A stretch of 64,000 nucleotides of DNA from Verrucomicrobiota bacterium (GCA_028293545.1 JAQGOP010000052.1:62001-126000), one strand, 5' to 3'; numbered from the stretch's first letter, positions 1 through 10,148 are shown. Numbers and translations: made by a program. Notes: generated from the sequence alone by a model not told the origin.

Positions 1-1371
1 GCCCTGAATTTCATTGTCACGATCATCAACCTCCGCGCGCCGGGCATGACCATGATGCGCCTGCCGGTGTTCACGTGGATGACGCTTGTCACATCGTTTC
101 TCATCATCCTCTCCTTCCCCGCGATCACGATCGCGCTGGTCGAGGTCATGATGGACCGCCAGTTCGGCACGAACTTCTTTGAAGTATCCAACGGCGGCAT
201 GCCGATCCTGTGGCAGCACTTGTTCTGGATCTTCGGCCACCCGGAAGTGTACATCCTGATCCTGCCCGCGATGGGAATCATCTCGGAAATCCTCCCGACC
301 TTTTCGCGCAAGCCGCTCTTCGGCTACCCGATCGTGGTGTTCTCCGGCGCGGCCATCGGCTTCCTCGGCTTCACCGTCTGGAGCCATCACATGTTCACCA
401 CGGGCATGGGCACCGTGGCGACGGCGGCATTCTCGCTCGCGACCATGGCGATCGCCGTGCCGACCGGCGTCAAGATCTTCAACTGGATCGGCACCCTCTG
501 GGGCGGCCATCTCAAGATGCGCACGCCGATGATGTTCGCGCTCGGATTCATCTGGATGTTCATGATCGGCGGATTCTCCGGCGTCATGCACGCGGCGGCC
601 CCGGCCGACGCGCAGCAGCAGGACAGCTATTTCGTCATCGCCCATTTCCACTACGTGCTGATCGGCGGTTCGCTCTTCGCGCTCCTCGCCGGCATCCATT
701 ACTGGTTCCCGCTCGTGGTCGGCCGCCAGGTCAGCGACTTCTGGGGCAAGCTTTCGTTCTGGGTCGTGTTCGTCGGGTTCAACGTGACGTTTTTCCCGAT
801 GCACTTCCTCGGGCTGAACGGCATGCCGCGGCGCACGTTCACCTACGACGGCAACATGGGTTGGAACACCGCGAACTTCATCGCGACCTGCGGCGCATTG
901 ATCCTCGCCTCCGGCATCGCGATTTATTTCTCGGTGATGATCTACACCTTCTTCAAGGGCCAGAAAGCCAATCGCGACCACTGGGATGGCCGCACGCTCG
1001 AGTGGTCGCTGCCGAATCCCCCGCCGGAATATAATTTCCGCGTGATCCCGACCGTCCACGCCCGCGACGCCTTCTGGTACGAGAAGCACCACCGCGACGA
1101 GATCGAGCGCGAAAACGCGGAGCACGCGAAGGAAGACGAGGCGCACGGCGGCATCCACATGCCGTTCCAATCGATCTACCCGCTGGTTGCGAGCTCGGGC
1201 GTCCTGATCGGCGCCTTCGGCGCCTGTTACCACACGCTCATCGTCGCCCTGATCGGCGGCAGCGTGATGCTCAGCGGCATCTACCTGTGGGCGATGGAGG
1301 GAGCCGACGGCTACCACATCCACCTCGATGCCGAGGGCAATGTGATCGAGGACCACGACGCGAAGCATTAA
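1..1371 (+). CDS. ctaD: Cytochrome c oxidase subunit I, caa3 type (5' end missing)
   Basis: Catalytic subunit of an aa3/caa3 haem-copper terminal oxidase in the cytoplasmic membrane; it reduces O2 to water and pumps protons. The frame is open from base 1, so the N-terminal helices lie outside the window. Visible signatures are the HPEVY motif (CuB histidine and cross-linked tyrosine), the SHHMF pair of CuB histidines, the K-channel-like segment VPTGVKIFNW, and HFHYVLIGG carrying both haem histidines. After the core there is a charged stretch and further C-terminal hydrophobic helices, as in the long subunit I of caa3 oxidases. It is followed after 15 bp by subunit III. Identification is secure; only the start is unknown. 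Confidence 0.96.
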   Translation, partial: ALNFIVTIINLRAPGMTMMRLPVFTWMTLVTSFLIILSFPAITIALVEVMMDRQFGTNFFEVSNGGMPILWQHLFWIFGHPEVYILILPAMGIISEILPTFSRKPLFGYPIVVFSGAAIGFLGFTVWSHHMFTTGMGTVATAAFSLATMAIAVPTGVKIFNWIGTLWGGHLKMRTPMMFALGFIWMFMIGGFSGVMHAAAPADAQQQDSYFVIAHFHYVLIGGSLFALLAGIHYWFPLVVGRQVSDFWGKLSFWVVFVGFNVTFFPMHFLGLNGMPRRTFTYDGNMGWNTANFIATCGALILASGIAIYFSVMIYTFFKGQKANRDHWDGRTLEWSLPNPPPEYNFRVIPTVHARDAFWYEKHHRDEIERENAEHAKEDEAHGGIHMPFQSIYPLVASSGVLIGAFGACYHTLIVALIGGSVMLSGIYLWAMEGADGYHIHLDAEGNVIEDHDAKH

Positions 1372-1386
1372 TCTTTTCCACCTTCC

Positions 1387-2235
1387 ATGAGCAGCAGCCA
1401 CGCCGCCACCGGCGCCATCGATCATCATCACGATCACACGACCACGACGGGCATTCCGAACAAGAAACTCCTCATGTGGGCGTTCCTGGCGTCGGACTGC
1501 ATGTTCTTCGGTTCGCTGATTTCCACGCACCTCGTCTACCGGCTGCATCCGCCGCCGGGAAATCCGGTGCCGCGGGAGGTGTTCGACATCCCGCTGACGT
1601 CGTTCTCGACGTTCATCCTCCTGATGTCGTCGCTGATGATGGCCCTCGCGGTGAATGCGATCCAGAAGGGCAACCTCAAGAGCATGCGTTTCTCGCTGCT
1701 CACAACGATTTTCTTCGGGGCGATTTTCCTCGGCTGCCAGGTCTTTGAGTTCACGCATTTCGTGCACGAGAAGCACATGACGATCACGAACAGCATCCTG
1801 GGAACGACGTTCTTCACGCTGACCGGCACGCACGGCACGCACGTCGCGATCGGTGTCCTCTGGCTGATCATGATGTACGTCCGCTCGTTCAAGCCGGCCG
1901 ATGCCAGCGCGCACCCGGGCTGGTTTTTCCGCAACGTGCTGCATGTCGCGGCGGTCGTCGGCCTCGTGCTCACGGCCATGTTCTCCGTACTCGCGCTGGT
2001 GGACGCGCTTGAAACCGGCGGCGGCATCGGTGCCTTCGCCAGCCATAACGTCGCGCTTGTCGCGGGGCTCGTCATCACGGCAGCCGCGAGCGTCATCCTC
2101 GCCCGCCCGAAGGGGCCGGTCCAATTCAGCGAGGCCAATGCCATCGATGTTGAATCGATGGGCCTTTACTGGCACTTCGTCGACATCGTCTGGATCGTGA
2201 TCTTCACGGCCGTTTACCTGCTCGAATACCTTTGA
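1387..2235 (+). CDS. ctaE: Cytochrome c oxidase subunit III
   Basis: Integral membrane subunit III of the haem-copper oxidase, 282 residues, which stabilises subunit I and its proton uptake path. The His-rich N-terminus is followed by about seven hydrophobic helices. The family motif with a conserved glutamate (FEFTHFVHEKHM) and the segment TGTHGTHVAIGVLWL are visible. The ATG start lies 15 bp after ctaD, and the stop comes 5 bp before the ATG of subunit IV, so ctaD, ctaE and ctaF are co-transcribed. Length is a little above the usual cytochrome c oxidase subunit III because of the His/Thr-rich leader. Confidence 0.94.
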   Translation: MSSSHAATGAIDHHHDHTTTTGIPNKKLLMWAFLASDCMFFGSLISTHLVYRLHPPPGNPVPREVFDIPLTSFSTFILLMSSLMMALAVNAIQKGNLKSMRFSLLTTIFFGAIFLGCQVFEFTHFVHEKHMTITNSILGTTFFTLTGTHGTHVAIGVLWLIMMYVRSFKPADASAHPGWFFRNVLHVAAVVGLVLTAMFSVLALVDALETGGGIGAFASHNVALVAGLVITAAASVILARPKGPVQFSEANAIDVESMGLYWHFVDIVWIVIFTAVYLLEYL

Positions 2236-2240
2236 TTCCC

Positions 2241-2618
2241 ATGAGCGATTCCCACGCCACTTCCGCCGCCGCTCCCGCGCATGACGCCGAGGAGAATAAA
2301 TTCCAGATCTACGTGCAGATCGCGATGCTGCTCGCCGTTATCACCGGCGTGGAGATCGCGGTCATCGGCCTGCCCTTCACAAAATGGCTGCTGGTCACTA
2401 CGCTCGTGGTGCTTTCGGTCGTGAAGTTCATGTACGTCATCTTCTACTTCATGCACCTGCGCTGGGATAAGCTGTTCTGCACCATTTTGTTTTTCATCGG
2501 CCTGGTCATCGCCGGTGCGACCATGTGGGCGCTGCTCGAGCTGTTCGGGATGCACGACAGCATACCGCTGACTTCGGTCGCACTGGACGCGGTGGCCGAC
2601 ATGGCACGCCTCGTTTGA
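2241..2618 (+). CDS. ctaF: Cytochrome c oxidase subunit IV, prokaryotic type
   Basis: Small membrane subunit of about 125 residues with three hydrophobic helices, matching the cytochrome c oxidase subunit IV/CyoD-like family in size and position. I chose the ATG at 2241 rather than a TTG three codons upstream, because that TTG overlaps the end of ctaE. The middle helix contains the segment KFMYVIFYFMHLRWD, typical of the family. The gene closes the oxidase structural operon and is followed at once by an intrinsic terminator hairpin. Confidence 0.9.
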   Translation: MSDSHATSAAAPAHDAEENKFQIYVQIAMLLAVITGVEIAVIGLPFTKWLLVTTLVVLSVVKFMYVIFYFMHLRWDKLFCTILFFIGLVIAGATMWALLELFGMHDSIPLTSVALDAVADMARLV

Positions 2619-2646
2619 AGTAGGAAACCCTTTCCTTCCTTTTCCA

Positions 2647-2674
2647 CGGCGGCCCTCGGGCCGCCGTTTTTCTT
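2647..2674 (+). terminator. Intrinsic terminator between ctaF and ctaG
   Basis: A perfect 10-bp stem (ACGGCGGCCC paired with GGGCCGCCGT), with a two-base loop, runs directly into a T-rich tract. It lies 28 bp after the ctaF stop and ends 5-10 bp before the ctaG start codon. A hairpin this strong should end most oxidase transcripts and reduce read-through into ctaG. Confidence 0.8.
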
Positions 2675-2678
2675 CCCC

Positions 2679-3500
2679 ATGATCGACTGGCGCCACTGGC
2701 ACAATGAGCCCTTCCTCATTGCGGGCCTCGTGCTGCTCGGCTGGTTGTGGGCCCTCGCCGCCGGCCCCTTTCGTGCGCGGCTCGCTCCCGGCGCACCATT
2801 TCCGCGACGCGAAGCCTGGTGCTTTTATTCGTCCCTGGTGTTGTTTTACCTGACAGTCGGGTCGCCCCTCGACCAAATCGGCGAACGTTTCCTGTTCAGC
2901 GTGCACATGGGGCAGCACCAGCTCCTGATGTATCCGATTCCCGTGCTGTTCCTGTGCGGGGTGACCACGTGGATGGTCGACGTGCCGCTGGATCGCCGCG
3001 CGCTGCGCGGGGTGCTTCGCCTGGTTTTCAGCCCGCTCGGCTGCGGCGCGGCGGCCACGCTGGTCATCGGGATCTGGCATGCGCCGACCCTGTATGAATG
3101 GGCGCTGCAGGACAAAGTGGTCCACGTCCTCGAGCATTTATGCTTCTTTGCGGCGTCCGTCCTGTTCTGGTGGCCGATGCTCAGCCCGTCGCGCGTTTAC
3201 CCGCCGCTCGGCTACGGCGGACAGATGCTGTTTCTCTTCTGCCTCGAAGTGACGATGACGCCGCTTTTCGCGTACGTGACGTTCTCGCCGAACGTGCTCT
3301 ACCCGACGTATGAATTCGCCCCGCGCATCACCAGCCTGAGCGCGGAAGACGACCAGCTCCTCGCGGGCGTGATGATGAAGCTCGTAAGCATGGTCGTCTC
3401 GCTGATCGCGTTTGGCGTGAGCTTTTATCGCTGGAGCCGGACGCACGAGGACGGCGCGCCAGGGAAAAAACCCCAAGCTCCAGCATTCAAGCCCCACTGA
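2679..3500 (+). CDS. ctaG: Cytochrome c oxidase assembly factor CtaG (caa3 type)
   Basis: Multi-pass membrane protein of 273 residues from the caa3_CtaG family, needed for assembly and copper insertion of the aa3/caa3 oxidase. The family pattern is visible: an N-terminal helix, the segment FSVHMGQHQLLMY with paired histidines after a short loop, a GIWHAP motif, and a later helix beginning VVHVLEHLCFF. The ATG start is just after the terminator stem, so expression may depend on read-through. The last codons (KKPQAPAFKPH) are supplied by an interspersed repeat arm, so the C-terminal tail is probably not functional. Confidence 0.9.
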   Translation: MIDWRHWHNEPFLIAGLVLLGWLWALAAGPFRARLAPGAPFPRREAWCFYSSLVLFYLTVGSPLDQIGERFLFSVHMGQHQLLMYPIPVLFLCGVTTWMVDVPLDRRALRGVLRLVFSPLGCGAAATLVIGIWHAPTLYEWALQDKVVHVLEHLCFFAASVLFWWPMLSPSRVYPPLGYGGQMLFLFCLEVTMTPLFAYVTFSPNVLYPTYEFAPRITSLSAEDDQLLAGVMMKLVSMVVSLIAFGVSFYRWSRTHEDGAPGKKPQAPAFKPH

Positions 3501-3572
3501 AACTTCGAAGGCGGGGCGCGAACGTCCAGCTTACCTCGGTCAGGTTTTTGATGGTTTCATTGGAGCTGGGAG
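3471..3572. repeat. Inverted repeat pair between convergent ctaG and FAD gene
   Basis: The left arm (3471-3510, core CCAAGCTCCAGCATTCAAG, ending CTGAAACTTCGAAG) and right arm (3551-3572, core GTTTCATTGGAGCTGGGAG) are degenerate reverse complements. The same GTTTCATTGGAGCTTGGATG family recurs near 21678, 26511, 27928 and 28073. Each arm overlaps the 3' end of a different convergent gene. It may act as a bidirectional terminator; this is inference. Confidence 0.6.
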
Positions 3573-4970
3573 TTTTTCCGCCGCCAGCAACCGCTCGGCC
3601 AACGTCCGCGCCTGCGCGCGAATTTCCGGCACCGCGGTGCATTCCCAGAGCACGCCCTTGAGCGGCGCGCCGAGGGTGAAGAGCCAGCCGACCTGGGTCC
3701 CGTCATATGCGAGCACCTCCCCTGCCGTCGTGGCGCTCAGCCCCAGGGCCAGCGGATCGTGCCCGATCAATCCCCGCGCCAGCAGGTTGATCAGCAACGG
3801 ATGCTGGTATTTCGAATAATCGCTCCTCGGGCCCGTGCAGTTGATCACCTTTCCCACCTTCACCGTCTGGTGCTGCCCCGTGTGGCGGGAGCGAAACCGT
3901 GCTTCCACGCCGCCGTCCGTTTCCACCAGCTTGTCCAGTCGACCCGCGTAGAAAATCACCTGCCCGGCGGCGCGTTGCGCCTCGATCTTTTCCGCGACGT
4001 CGGGCGCGAGCCGGTGACGATGTCCTTCCCAGAATGGACGCACGTGGCGCATGAAGCGGGCGCGCTCATCCCACGACAATCCCGCCCACAACGAGGGAGT
4101 GCGCGCACGAATCGCGTCGAGCACCGGGCGCCAATCGATGCCGCGTGCAGCCGCGTTTCCGACCTCGGCCCGGATCCGGCGCATGAGGGCGCGGATCGTC
4201 GTCGGCAGTTTTTCCCCAGCGAGGAAATCCGCATAAGGCGCGGCCGCGCGGTGGACCTGCGGCAGCAACCCGCGGCGCGAAAGGGCGTGGATCAATCCGC
4301 GGTGCCCTTTTGAGCGCAGTTCCAAGACCAGGTCGACGGCCGTCAATCCTGCGCCTACGATCAGGACTTCCGCCTCGGGCTCAAGGCCGGCGAGCACCCC
4401 GGCGCGCCACGGCACATGCACGTAACGCTGCGATCGGTAAATGGGGAGTGAACGCCGGATCGGGTATTCGCCCGGCAGGTTGCCGAGCGCGAGGACCACT
4501 TGCCCCGCGACGAACGCCCGCCCGTCACCGCAGCGGAGCCGGACCTCGCCGGTTTCGGTTTCCAGGTCGATGACCTCGCCCTTGATCTCCTCGAAAGCCA
4601 CCCCCGGCGCCGCGGCTGCGCGCGCCTCCGCCAGCATCGCGCGAAGATATTCCCCGAAAATCCAGCGCGGCAGGAAATCCCCGGGCGCCACCGTCGCAGG
4701 AAACCCGGGCGTGCTTCCCCGTTCCGTGACCCAACGCTGGAAGTGACCGATGTCGTCGGGAAACGCCCCCATCCGCGATGCCGGCACGTTGAGGAGGTGC
4801 TCGTGATTTTCCGTGCCGTACGCCACGCCGCGACCGACATCGGTCATGCGTTCGAACAGCAACACCCGCGTGGGCGCTTGCGCCTGGCGCAACAGCTGGA
4901 TCGCGACGAGCACGCCGCTGCAACCACCGCCGATGACGGCGATGCGGCGTTCGGAATCGGAGGCGTTCAT
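3540..4970 (-). CDS. FAD/NAD(P)-binding oxidoreductase-like protein
   Basis: Flavoprotein of 476 residues in the FAD-NAD(P)-binding superfamily (NAD_binding_9 type), substrate unknown. The N-terminal Rossmann motif GGGCSGVLVAIQL (about residues 14-26) binds FAD. The segment HLLNVPASRMGAFPDD is characteristic of the family. A second nucleotide-binding motif, VLIVGAGLTAVDLVLEL, lies near the middle, and NCTGPRSDYSKY occurs before the C-terminal third. It lies 147 bp downstream of cysK in the same orientation and may be the last gene of the sulfur operon, but nothing in the sequence proves a sulfur role. Its final codons (PAPMKPSKT) come from the interspersed repeat described at 3471-3572. Confidence 0.8.
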   Translation of the reverse strand: MNASDSERRIAVIGGGCSGVLVAIQLLRQAQAPTRVLLFERMTDVGRGVAYGTENHEHLLNVPASRMGAFPDDIGHFQRWVTERGSTPGFPATVAPGDFLPRWIFGEYLRAMLAEARAAAAPGVAFEEIKGEVIDLETETGEVRLRCGDGRAFVAGQVVLALGNLPGEYPIRRSLPIYRSQRYVHVPWRAGVLAGLEPEAEVLIVGAGLTAVDLVLELRSKGHRGLIHALSRRGLLPQVHRAAAPYADFLAGEKLPTTIRALMRRIRAEVGNAAARGIDWRPVLDAIRARTPSLWAGLSWDERARFMRHVRPFWEGHRHRLAPDVAEKIEAQRAAGQVIFYAGRLDKLVETDGGVEARFRSRHTGQHQTVKVGKVINCTGPRSDYSKYQHPLLINLLARGLIGHDPLALGLSATTAGEVLAYDGTQVGWLFTLGAPLKGVLWECTAVPEIRAQARTLAERLLAAEKLPAPMKPSKT

Positions 4971-5117
4971 GGGGAAAAGGTGGGACAGTCAGGACGGATT
5001 TCGAATCAACTCCGCGCGATGTGATCCGCGTCCGGTTCAAACTGGCATGGCATGGCCATCGAGGGTCGCGCGTGCGCGCCTCGGCCAGGACGAAATCGAA
5101 CGCGGCAGGCGGCGCGG

Positions 5118-6101
5118 TTAGGTCGTCGCGGCGGGAAGGAGATCTTCCAGCGAATCGCTCTCGGGGCTCACGTCGGCGAAGAGCCACGTGGAGAGATAAC
5201 GTTCGGTGCTCGACGGGATGATCGCCACGATCTGCTTGCCCTTGTTCTCGGGACGTTTCGAAAGCTCGATCGCCGCCCACACCGCGGCGCCGGAGGAAAT
5301 GCCCACGGGGATGCCATCGAGTTGGTTGACCTGCTTCGCGATCGGGCCGGCGTCGCTTTCCTTCACGCGAATGACCTCGTCGTAAATCTTCGTGTTCAGG
5401 ATCGCCGGGACAAAACCCGCGCCGAGTCCCTGCAGTTTATGCGGGCCCGGCGCGCCGCCGGACAGGATCGGCGAGGCATCGGGTTCGAGCGCGACGATTT
5501 TCAACGAAGGTTTGCGGGGTTTGAGCACCTCGCCGATGCCGGTGATCGTGCCGCCGGTGCCGACGCCGGAGACGATGATGTCCACCTTGCCGTCGGTATC
5601 CCGCCAGATTTCCTCGGCGGTCGTCCGGCGGTGCACCGCGGGATTCGCGGGGTTCGCGAATTGCTGCAGGATGAGGCTGTTTGGAATCTTCGCTTGGAGC
5701 TCCTCCGCCTTCGCGATCGCGCCCTTCATGCCCTTCGGCCCTTCGGTCAGCACGAGGCGCGCGCCCAGGATCTTGAGGAGCTTGCGGCGCTCGGTGCTCA
5801 TCGTCTCGGGCATCGTGAGGATGAGCTTGAGGCCCTTGGCTGCGGCGACGAAGGCAAGCGCGATACCGGTGTTCCCGCTGGTGGGTTCGATCAACACGGT
5901 CTTCTCGGTGATCTTCCCGCTCTTGATCGCGTCGTCGATCATGGCGAAGCCGATGCGATCCTTCACGCTCGAGAGCGGGTTGAAGAATTCCAGCTTGAGC
6001 AGGATTTCAGCCTGGGCGCCGTGCGCGGCCGCGGTGCGGTTGAGTCGGACGAGCGGCGTGTTTCCGATCGTTTCCGTGATGTCATTATAGATTTTGGCCA
6101 T
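5118..6101 (-). CDS. cysK: Cysteine synthase A (O-acetylserine sulfhydrylase)
   Basis: PLP enzyme of 327 residues joining O-acetylserine and sulfide to give cysteine and acetate in the cytoplasm. The PLP lysine is K47 in [11 protein letters not shown]. The acetylserine-binding loop TSGNTG and the phosphate-binding loop [10 protein letters not shown] are intact. I use the ATG at 6101 ([16 protein letters not shown]), which matches known N-termini. The frame is open 30 codons further upstream, but that stretch is low-complexity and runs to the cysA stop. The C-terminus is slightly longer than usual. It follows the sulfate ABC transporter genes, so uptake and cysteine synthesis are encoded together. 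Confidence 0.95.
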   Translation of the reverse strand: MAKIYNDITETIGNTPLVRLNRTAAAHGAQAEILLKLEFFNPLSSVKDRIGFAMIDDAIKSGKITEKTVLIEPTSGNTGIALAFVAAAKGLKLILTMPETMSTERRKLLKILGARLVLTEGPKGMKGAIAKAEELQAKIPNSLILQQFANPANPAVHRRTTAEEIWRDTDGKVDIIVSGVGTGGTITGIGEVLKPRKPSLKIVALEPDASPILSGGAPGPHKLQGLGAGFVPAILNTKIYDEVIRVKESDAGPIAKQVNQLDGIPVGISSGAAVWAAIELSKRPENKGKQIVAIIPSSTERYLSTWLFADVSPESDSLEDLLPAATT

Positions 6102-6168
6102 GGTGATTTTCGGGTTCGGGTTTCGAGTTATTGTTTTTTGGGGTTGGGAAGATCGGGCTCGCTCGCGG

Positions 6169-7224
6169 CTAGATCGCGTAGTCGTCGTCAAACGAACGCC
6201 CCTGCCTCAGGCGCAGGCGAACGATGTCGCCCAGCTTGAGGCCCAGGCTGGTCAACTCGGTGCGGGAAATTTCCGCCTCCACATTCTCGCGCGTCTGCAC
6301 GAGTTCGATCAAGAGCCGCGCCTGCGGGCCCGCGACGTGGACATAACGGATCACCGCGGCAGCTCCGCCGGCGCCCGGCTCGTCCGGCGCGAGCTCGATG
6401 TCGTGCGGGCGCACATACACCAGGCCGTTCGCCATCAGGGTGCCAGGATTGATGTTTTGCGCGCCCACCTGTTCGAGGAGTTGGGCGCGGAGCACATTCA
6501 CATTGCCCAGGAACTGGTAGACAAACGGCGTCGCCGGGCGGTCGTAAACCTCCTCGGGCGTGCCGACCTGCTCCACCTTCGCCTGGTTCATGATCACCAC
6601 TTCATCGGCGATCTCGAGCGCCTCCTCCTGGTCGTGCGTCACGAAGAGCGTCGTCAGCTGGATCTCGTCATGAAATTTCCGCAGCCAGCGGCGAAGTTCC
6701 TTGCGAACCTTGGCATCGAGCGCGCCGAAGGGTTCGTCGAGCAGCAGCACCTTGGGCTCGACGGCGAGCGCGCGCGCGAGGGCGACGCGCTGGCGCTGGC
6801 CGCCAGACAACTGGGTCGGATAACGCGCTTCCAAGCCCTCGAGCTGGACGAGCTTCAGCAGCTTGCGGCTGCGGTCCATGATCTCGGCCGACGAAGGACG
6901 CTCGCGGCGCGGTTTCACCTTGAGGCCGAACGCGATGTTCTCGAGCACCGTCATGTGACGGAACAGCGCGTAATGCTGGAACACGAAGCCCACCTTGCGC
7001 TGCCCCGCCGGCACATTGGTCACGTCCTCGCCGTGAAACTGGATCCGCCCGCTTTCCGGGTCGGCATACTCGAGCCCGGCGATGATGCGGAGCAGCGTGG
7101 TTTTTCCCGACCCCGAGGGGCCGAGCAAGGCGACGAGCTTTCCCCGGCCGACATTCAGGTCGACGCCATCCAGCGCGGTGAAGGCGCCGAATCGTTTCTT
7201 AATGTTGGTGGCTTGGATGCTCAT
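6169..7224 (-). CDS. cysA: Sulfate/thiosulfate ABC transporter ATP-binding protein
   Basis: ATPase subunit of 351 residues powering sulfate import at the inner face of the membrane. Walker [10 protein letters not shown], the Q-loop region [14 protein letters not shown], signature [15 protein letters not shown], Walker [13 protein letters not shown] and the H-loop FVTHDQEEA are all intact and in order. A C-terminal regulatory domain (TOBE-like, from about residue 240) follows, as in CysA and MalK proteins. The segment [17 protein letters not shown] is typical. It lies 84 bp after cysW and 67 bp before cysK in a minus-strand operon. Confidence 0.96.
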   Translation of the reverse strand: MSIQATNIKKRFGAFTALDGVDLNVGRGKLVALLGPSGSGKTTLLRIIAGLEYADPESGRIQFHGEDVTNVPAGQRKVGFVFQHYALFRHMTVLENIAFGLKVKPRRERPSSAEIMDRSRKLLKLVQLEGLEARYPTQLSGGQRQRVALARALAVEPKVLLLDEPFGALDAKVRKELRRWLRKFHDEIQLTTLFVTHDQEEALEIADEVVIMNQAKVEQVGTPEEVYDRPATPFVYQFLGNVNVLRAQLLEQVGAQNINPGTLMANGLVYVRPHDIELAPDEPGAGGAAAVIRYVHVAGPQARLLIELVQTRENVEAEISRTELTSLGLKLGDIVRLRLRQGRSFDDDYAI

Positions 7225-7308
7225 GTCTCGGGGGAAAAAGCCCGCGGATCGCGGCTTGGGTCGGAGTTCAGCAAGGAGTTGGGCGAAAAATGGCGTGGCG
7301 CCGGGGCG

Positions 7309-8211
7309 TCAGCTGCGCTGGCTGCGGGTGTGGCGCCACTCGATTATCGACTTCAGGATGAGCGTCAGGATCGCGAGCAGCGCGAGCAGCGACGCGACGG
7401 CAAAGGCGCCGCCGGAATTAAATTCGTTGAACAGGATTTCCACGTGCAGGGGCATCGTATTGGTTTCGCCGCGGATGTGCCCGCTGACCACCGACACCGC
7501 CCCGAATTCGCCCATCGCGCGGGCGTTGCACAGGATGACGCCATAGAGCAGGCCCCAGCGGATATTCGGCAGCGTCACGCGCCAGAAGGTCTGCCAGCCA
7601 TTCGCCCCGAGCGTGATCGCCGCGTATTCCTCGTCCGCCCCCTGCGCCTGCATCAGCGGGATCAATTCCCGCGCCACGAACGGAAACGTCACGAAGGTCG
7701 TGGCGAGCACGATTCCCGGCACGGCGAAGATGATCTTGATATCGTGCGCATCGAGCCAGCCGCCAAACCAACCCGGCAAGCCGAAGACGAGCACATAGAT
7801 CAGCCCGGAGATCACCGGGGAAACCGCGAACGGGAGGTCGATCAGCGTCGACAGCAGGCTCTTGCCCCGAAATTGGAAACGCGCGATGAGCCAGGCCGCC
7901 GCCACGCCAAAGATGACGTTGGCCGGGACCGCGATGCAGGCGGTGATGAGCGTCAGCTTGATCGCCGCCAAGGCGTCGGGATCCCGCAACGCCGCCAGGT
8001 ACGGCCCGAACCTGAAGGCCTTCTTCTGCGAATCCCACAGGGCCTCGGTGAACACCGCCGCCAGCGGGAGCACGAGGAAAAACCCGAGGAACACGAGCGC
8101 GACTGCGGTCAGGGTCCAACGCACCCACACCGGGTCGTGCGTCGCGCGCGGGGCCCCGCCCGCGGTGGGCGGCATCGGAGCCGAGAGGGAGCTGACGATG
8201 ACAGCGGCCAT
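7309..8211 (-). CDS. cysW: Sulfate ABC transporter permease CysW
   Basis: Membrane permease of 300 residues forming half of the sulfate translocation channel. A short cytoplasmic leader precedes about six hydrophobic helices. The EAA loop reads [24 protein letters not shown] in outline, with the conserved glycine, and the C-terminal part contains [16 protein letters not shown] and the [12 protein letters not shown] segment typical of CysW. The start codon is next to the cysT stop, implying translational coupling. Confidence 0.94.
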   Translation of the reverse strand: MAAVIVSSLSAPMPPTAGGAPRATHDPVWVRWTLTAVALVFLGFFLVLPLAAVFTEALWDSQKKAFRFGPYLAALRDPDALAAIKLTLITACIAVPANVIFGVAAAWLIARFQFRGKSLLSTLIDLPFAVSPVISGLIYVLVFGLPGWFGGWLDAHDIKIIFAVPGIVLATTFVTFPFVARELIPLMQAQGADEEYAAITLGANGWQTFWRVTLPNIRWGLLYGVILCNARAMGEFGAVSVVSGHIRGETNTMPLHVEILFNEFNSGGAFAVASLLALLAILTLILKSIIEWRHTRSQRS

Positions 8212-8212
8212 T

Positions 8213-9061
8213 TCAGATCCGGTGGTAACGGCGGCTCCATTTCTGGAGCAGGTTGATGAGGAGCAGCATGCTGAACGACGCCATCAGCATGACGGTCGCG
8301 ATGGCCGTCGCCCCTTGGTAATCGTACTGCTCCAGCTTCGTGATGATCACGAGCGGGGTGATTTCCGTATGCATCGGCATGTTGCTCGAGATAAAAACCA
8401 CCGATCCGTACTCCCCCAGCGCGCGGGCAAAGGCCAAGGCGAAACCGGTGAGCAGCGCGGGGTAAAGCTCCGGAAGGATCACGCGCGTCAGCGTCTTCCA
8501 GCGATTCGCCCCGAGGCTGGCCGCGGCTTCCTCGATCTCGGGTTCGAGCTCAAGCAGGACCGGTTGCAAGGTTCGCACCACGAACGGGACGCCGATGAAG
8601 GTGAGCGCGACAAAAACCCCAATGCTCGTGTAGGCGACCTTGATCCCATGGGGTTCCAGGTACTGCCCGACCCAGCCATTCTTGTTGTAAATCGTGGTGA
8701 GCGCGATGCCCGCGACCGCCGTCGGCAGGGCGAAGGGCAGGTCGACCAAGGCGTCGACAATGCGGCGCCCGGGAAAGGAATAACGCACCAGGACCCAGGC
8801 CACGATCAGCCCGAAAAACGAATTCACCAGGCCGGCCGCCAGCGAGGCCAGGAAGCTCAAGCGGTACGAGGCCATGACGCGGGGCGAGGCCACTGCCGCC
8901 ACGAAGTCGTGCCAGCTCATCCCGGCGGTTTTCAAAAACGCCGCGGACAGCGGGAGCAGCACGATCAATCCCAGGTAGGTCAGCGTAAAACCCAGCGAGA
9001 GCCCAAACCCGGGCAAGACTCGCCGGGAGGGCTGGGGCAAGGTGGCTGCGGGGTTCGTCAC
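8213..9061 (-). CDS. cysT: Sulfate ABC transporter permease CysT
   Basis: Partner permease to CysW, about 282 residues from the chosen start. Hydrophobic helices begin at [16 protein letters not shown]. The EAA loop [16 protein letters not shown] and the motif [19 protein letters not shown] are diagnostic for CysT/CysU. The frame is open to 9121, but I prefer the GTG at 9061: it begins the usual short leader and has a purine-rich AAGGAA sequence about 11 bp upstream, whereas the extension is arginine-rich and unlike the family. It lies 88 bp after sbp. Confidence 0.92.
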   Translation of the reverse strand: MTNPAATLPQPSRRVLPGFGLSLGFTLTYLGLIVLLPLSAAFLKTAGMSWHDFVAAVASPRVMASYRLSFLASLAAGLVNSFFGLIVAWVLVRYSFPGRRIVDALVDLPFALPTAVAGIALTTIYNKNGWVGQYLEPHGIKVAYTSIGVFVALTFIGVPFVVRTLQPVLLELEPEIEEAAASLGANRWKTLTRVILPELYPALLTGFALAFARALGEYGSVVFISSNMPMHTEITPLVIITKLEQYDYQGATAIATVMLMASFSMLLLINLLQKWSRRYHRI

Positions 9062-9149
9062 AGGGAGGTTCCTTTTTCGGGCAAGGCGCGGAACTCTGGG
9101 AGTCCGACGGCCGGCGCGCAACAGGTTGCTTTGGCCCGCTGTGTCATGG

Positions 9150-10148
9150 CTATTTGTTTTGGTAGATCTCGTCGAAGATCCCGCCGTCGGCGAAATGGGT
9201 TTTCTGCGCCTTGGCCCAGCCGCCGAACTCCCCGTCGATCGTCACCAATTCCAGCTTCGGGAAGGTCGACGCATATTTCGCCGCGATCTCCGGCTTGCGG
9301 GGCCGGTAGAAATTCCGCGCCGCGATCTCCTGGCCTTCGTCCGAGTAGAGATATTCCAGGTAAGCCGTCGCGACTGCCGTGGTGCCCTTCTTCTTCGCCA
9401 CACGATCGATCACCGCCACCGGCGGCTCGGCGAGGATGCTCAACGAGGGCATGATGATCTCGAATTTTTCGCGGCCAAATTCCTTGAGCGCCAGCATGGC
9501 TTCGTTCTCCCACGAGATCGCCACGTCGCCGATTTCGCGCTGCACGAAGGTGGTCGTGGAACCGCGCGCACCGGAGTCCAGGACCGGCACGTTCTTGTAC
9601 AGCGCGGTCACGAACGCCTGCGCCGCCTGGTCCGTGCCCTGCTTGTGTTTCGCGTATGCCCAGGCCGCGAGGTAGTTCCACCGCGCGCCACCCGAAGTCT
9701 TGGGATTCGGCGTGATGACGCTGACGCCCGGCTTCACCAGGTCGTCCCAGTCCTTGATCCCCTTGGGATTTCCCTTCCGCACCAGGAACACGATCGTGCT
9801 GGTGTAAGGCGTGGAATTATCCGGCAGGCGTTTCTGCCAATCCTGCGGGAGCTGTTTGCCGTGCTCGTAGATCGCGTCGATGTCGGCGGCGAGGGCCAGC
9901 GTCACGACGTCCGCCTGGAGGCCGTCGATGACCCCGCGCGCTTGTTTGCCGGAGCCGCCGTGGGACTGCTTGATGGTGAGGTCCTCGCCGGTCGTCGCCT
10001 TCCAATGGGCGATGAAGGCTTTGTTGAAGTCGACGTAGAGTTCGCGCGTCGGGTCATACGACACATTGAGCAGCTCGGTTGACTTGGCGGCAGCTCCGGT
10101 CGCGAGGGTCAGGGCGATGATCGGGAAAAGAAGATGTCTGAGTTTCAT
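9150..10148 (-). CDS. sbp: Periplasmic sulfate-binding protein
   Basis: Extracytoplasmic sulfate receptor of 332 residues for the CysTWA transporter. A clear signal peptide ([21 protein letters not shown], cleaved near residue 21) is followed by [13 protein letters not shown], the conserved mature N-terminus. The sulfate-pocket segments [21 protein letters not shown] in outline and [20 protein letters not shown] are present. It lies between the porin and the permease genes. It could also carry thiosulfate or molybdate, but the family motifs and the cysK neighbour favour sulfate. Confidence 0.94.
   Translation of the reverse strand: MKLRHLLFPIIALTLATGAAAKSTELLNVSYDPTRELYVDFNKAFIAHWKATTGEDLTIKQSHGGSGKQARGVIDGLQADVVTLALAADIDAIYEHGKQLPQDWQKRLPDNSTPYTSTIVFLVRKGNPKGIKDWDDLVKPGVSVITPNPKTSGGARWNYLAAWAYAKHKQGTDQAAQAFVTALYKNVPVLDSGARGSTTTFVQREIGDVAISWENEAMLALKEFGREKFEIIMPSLSILAEPPVAVIDRVAKKKGTTAVATAYLEYLYSDEGQEIAARNFYRPRKPEIAAKYASTFPKLELVTIDGEFGGWAKAQKTHFADGGIFDEIYQNK

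Noticed and set aside
6094..8256. 720-codon plus-strand frame
   Set aside because: Antisense to cysA and cysW, whose motifs are complete; the composition (Arg, His, Gln-rich) is that of an opposite-strand shadow.
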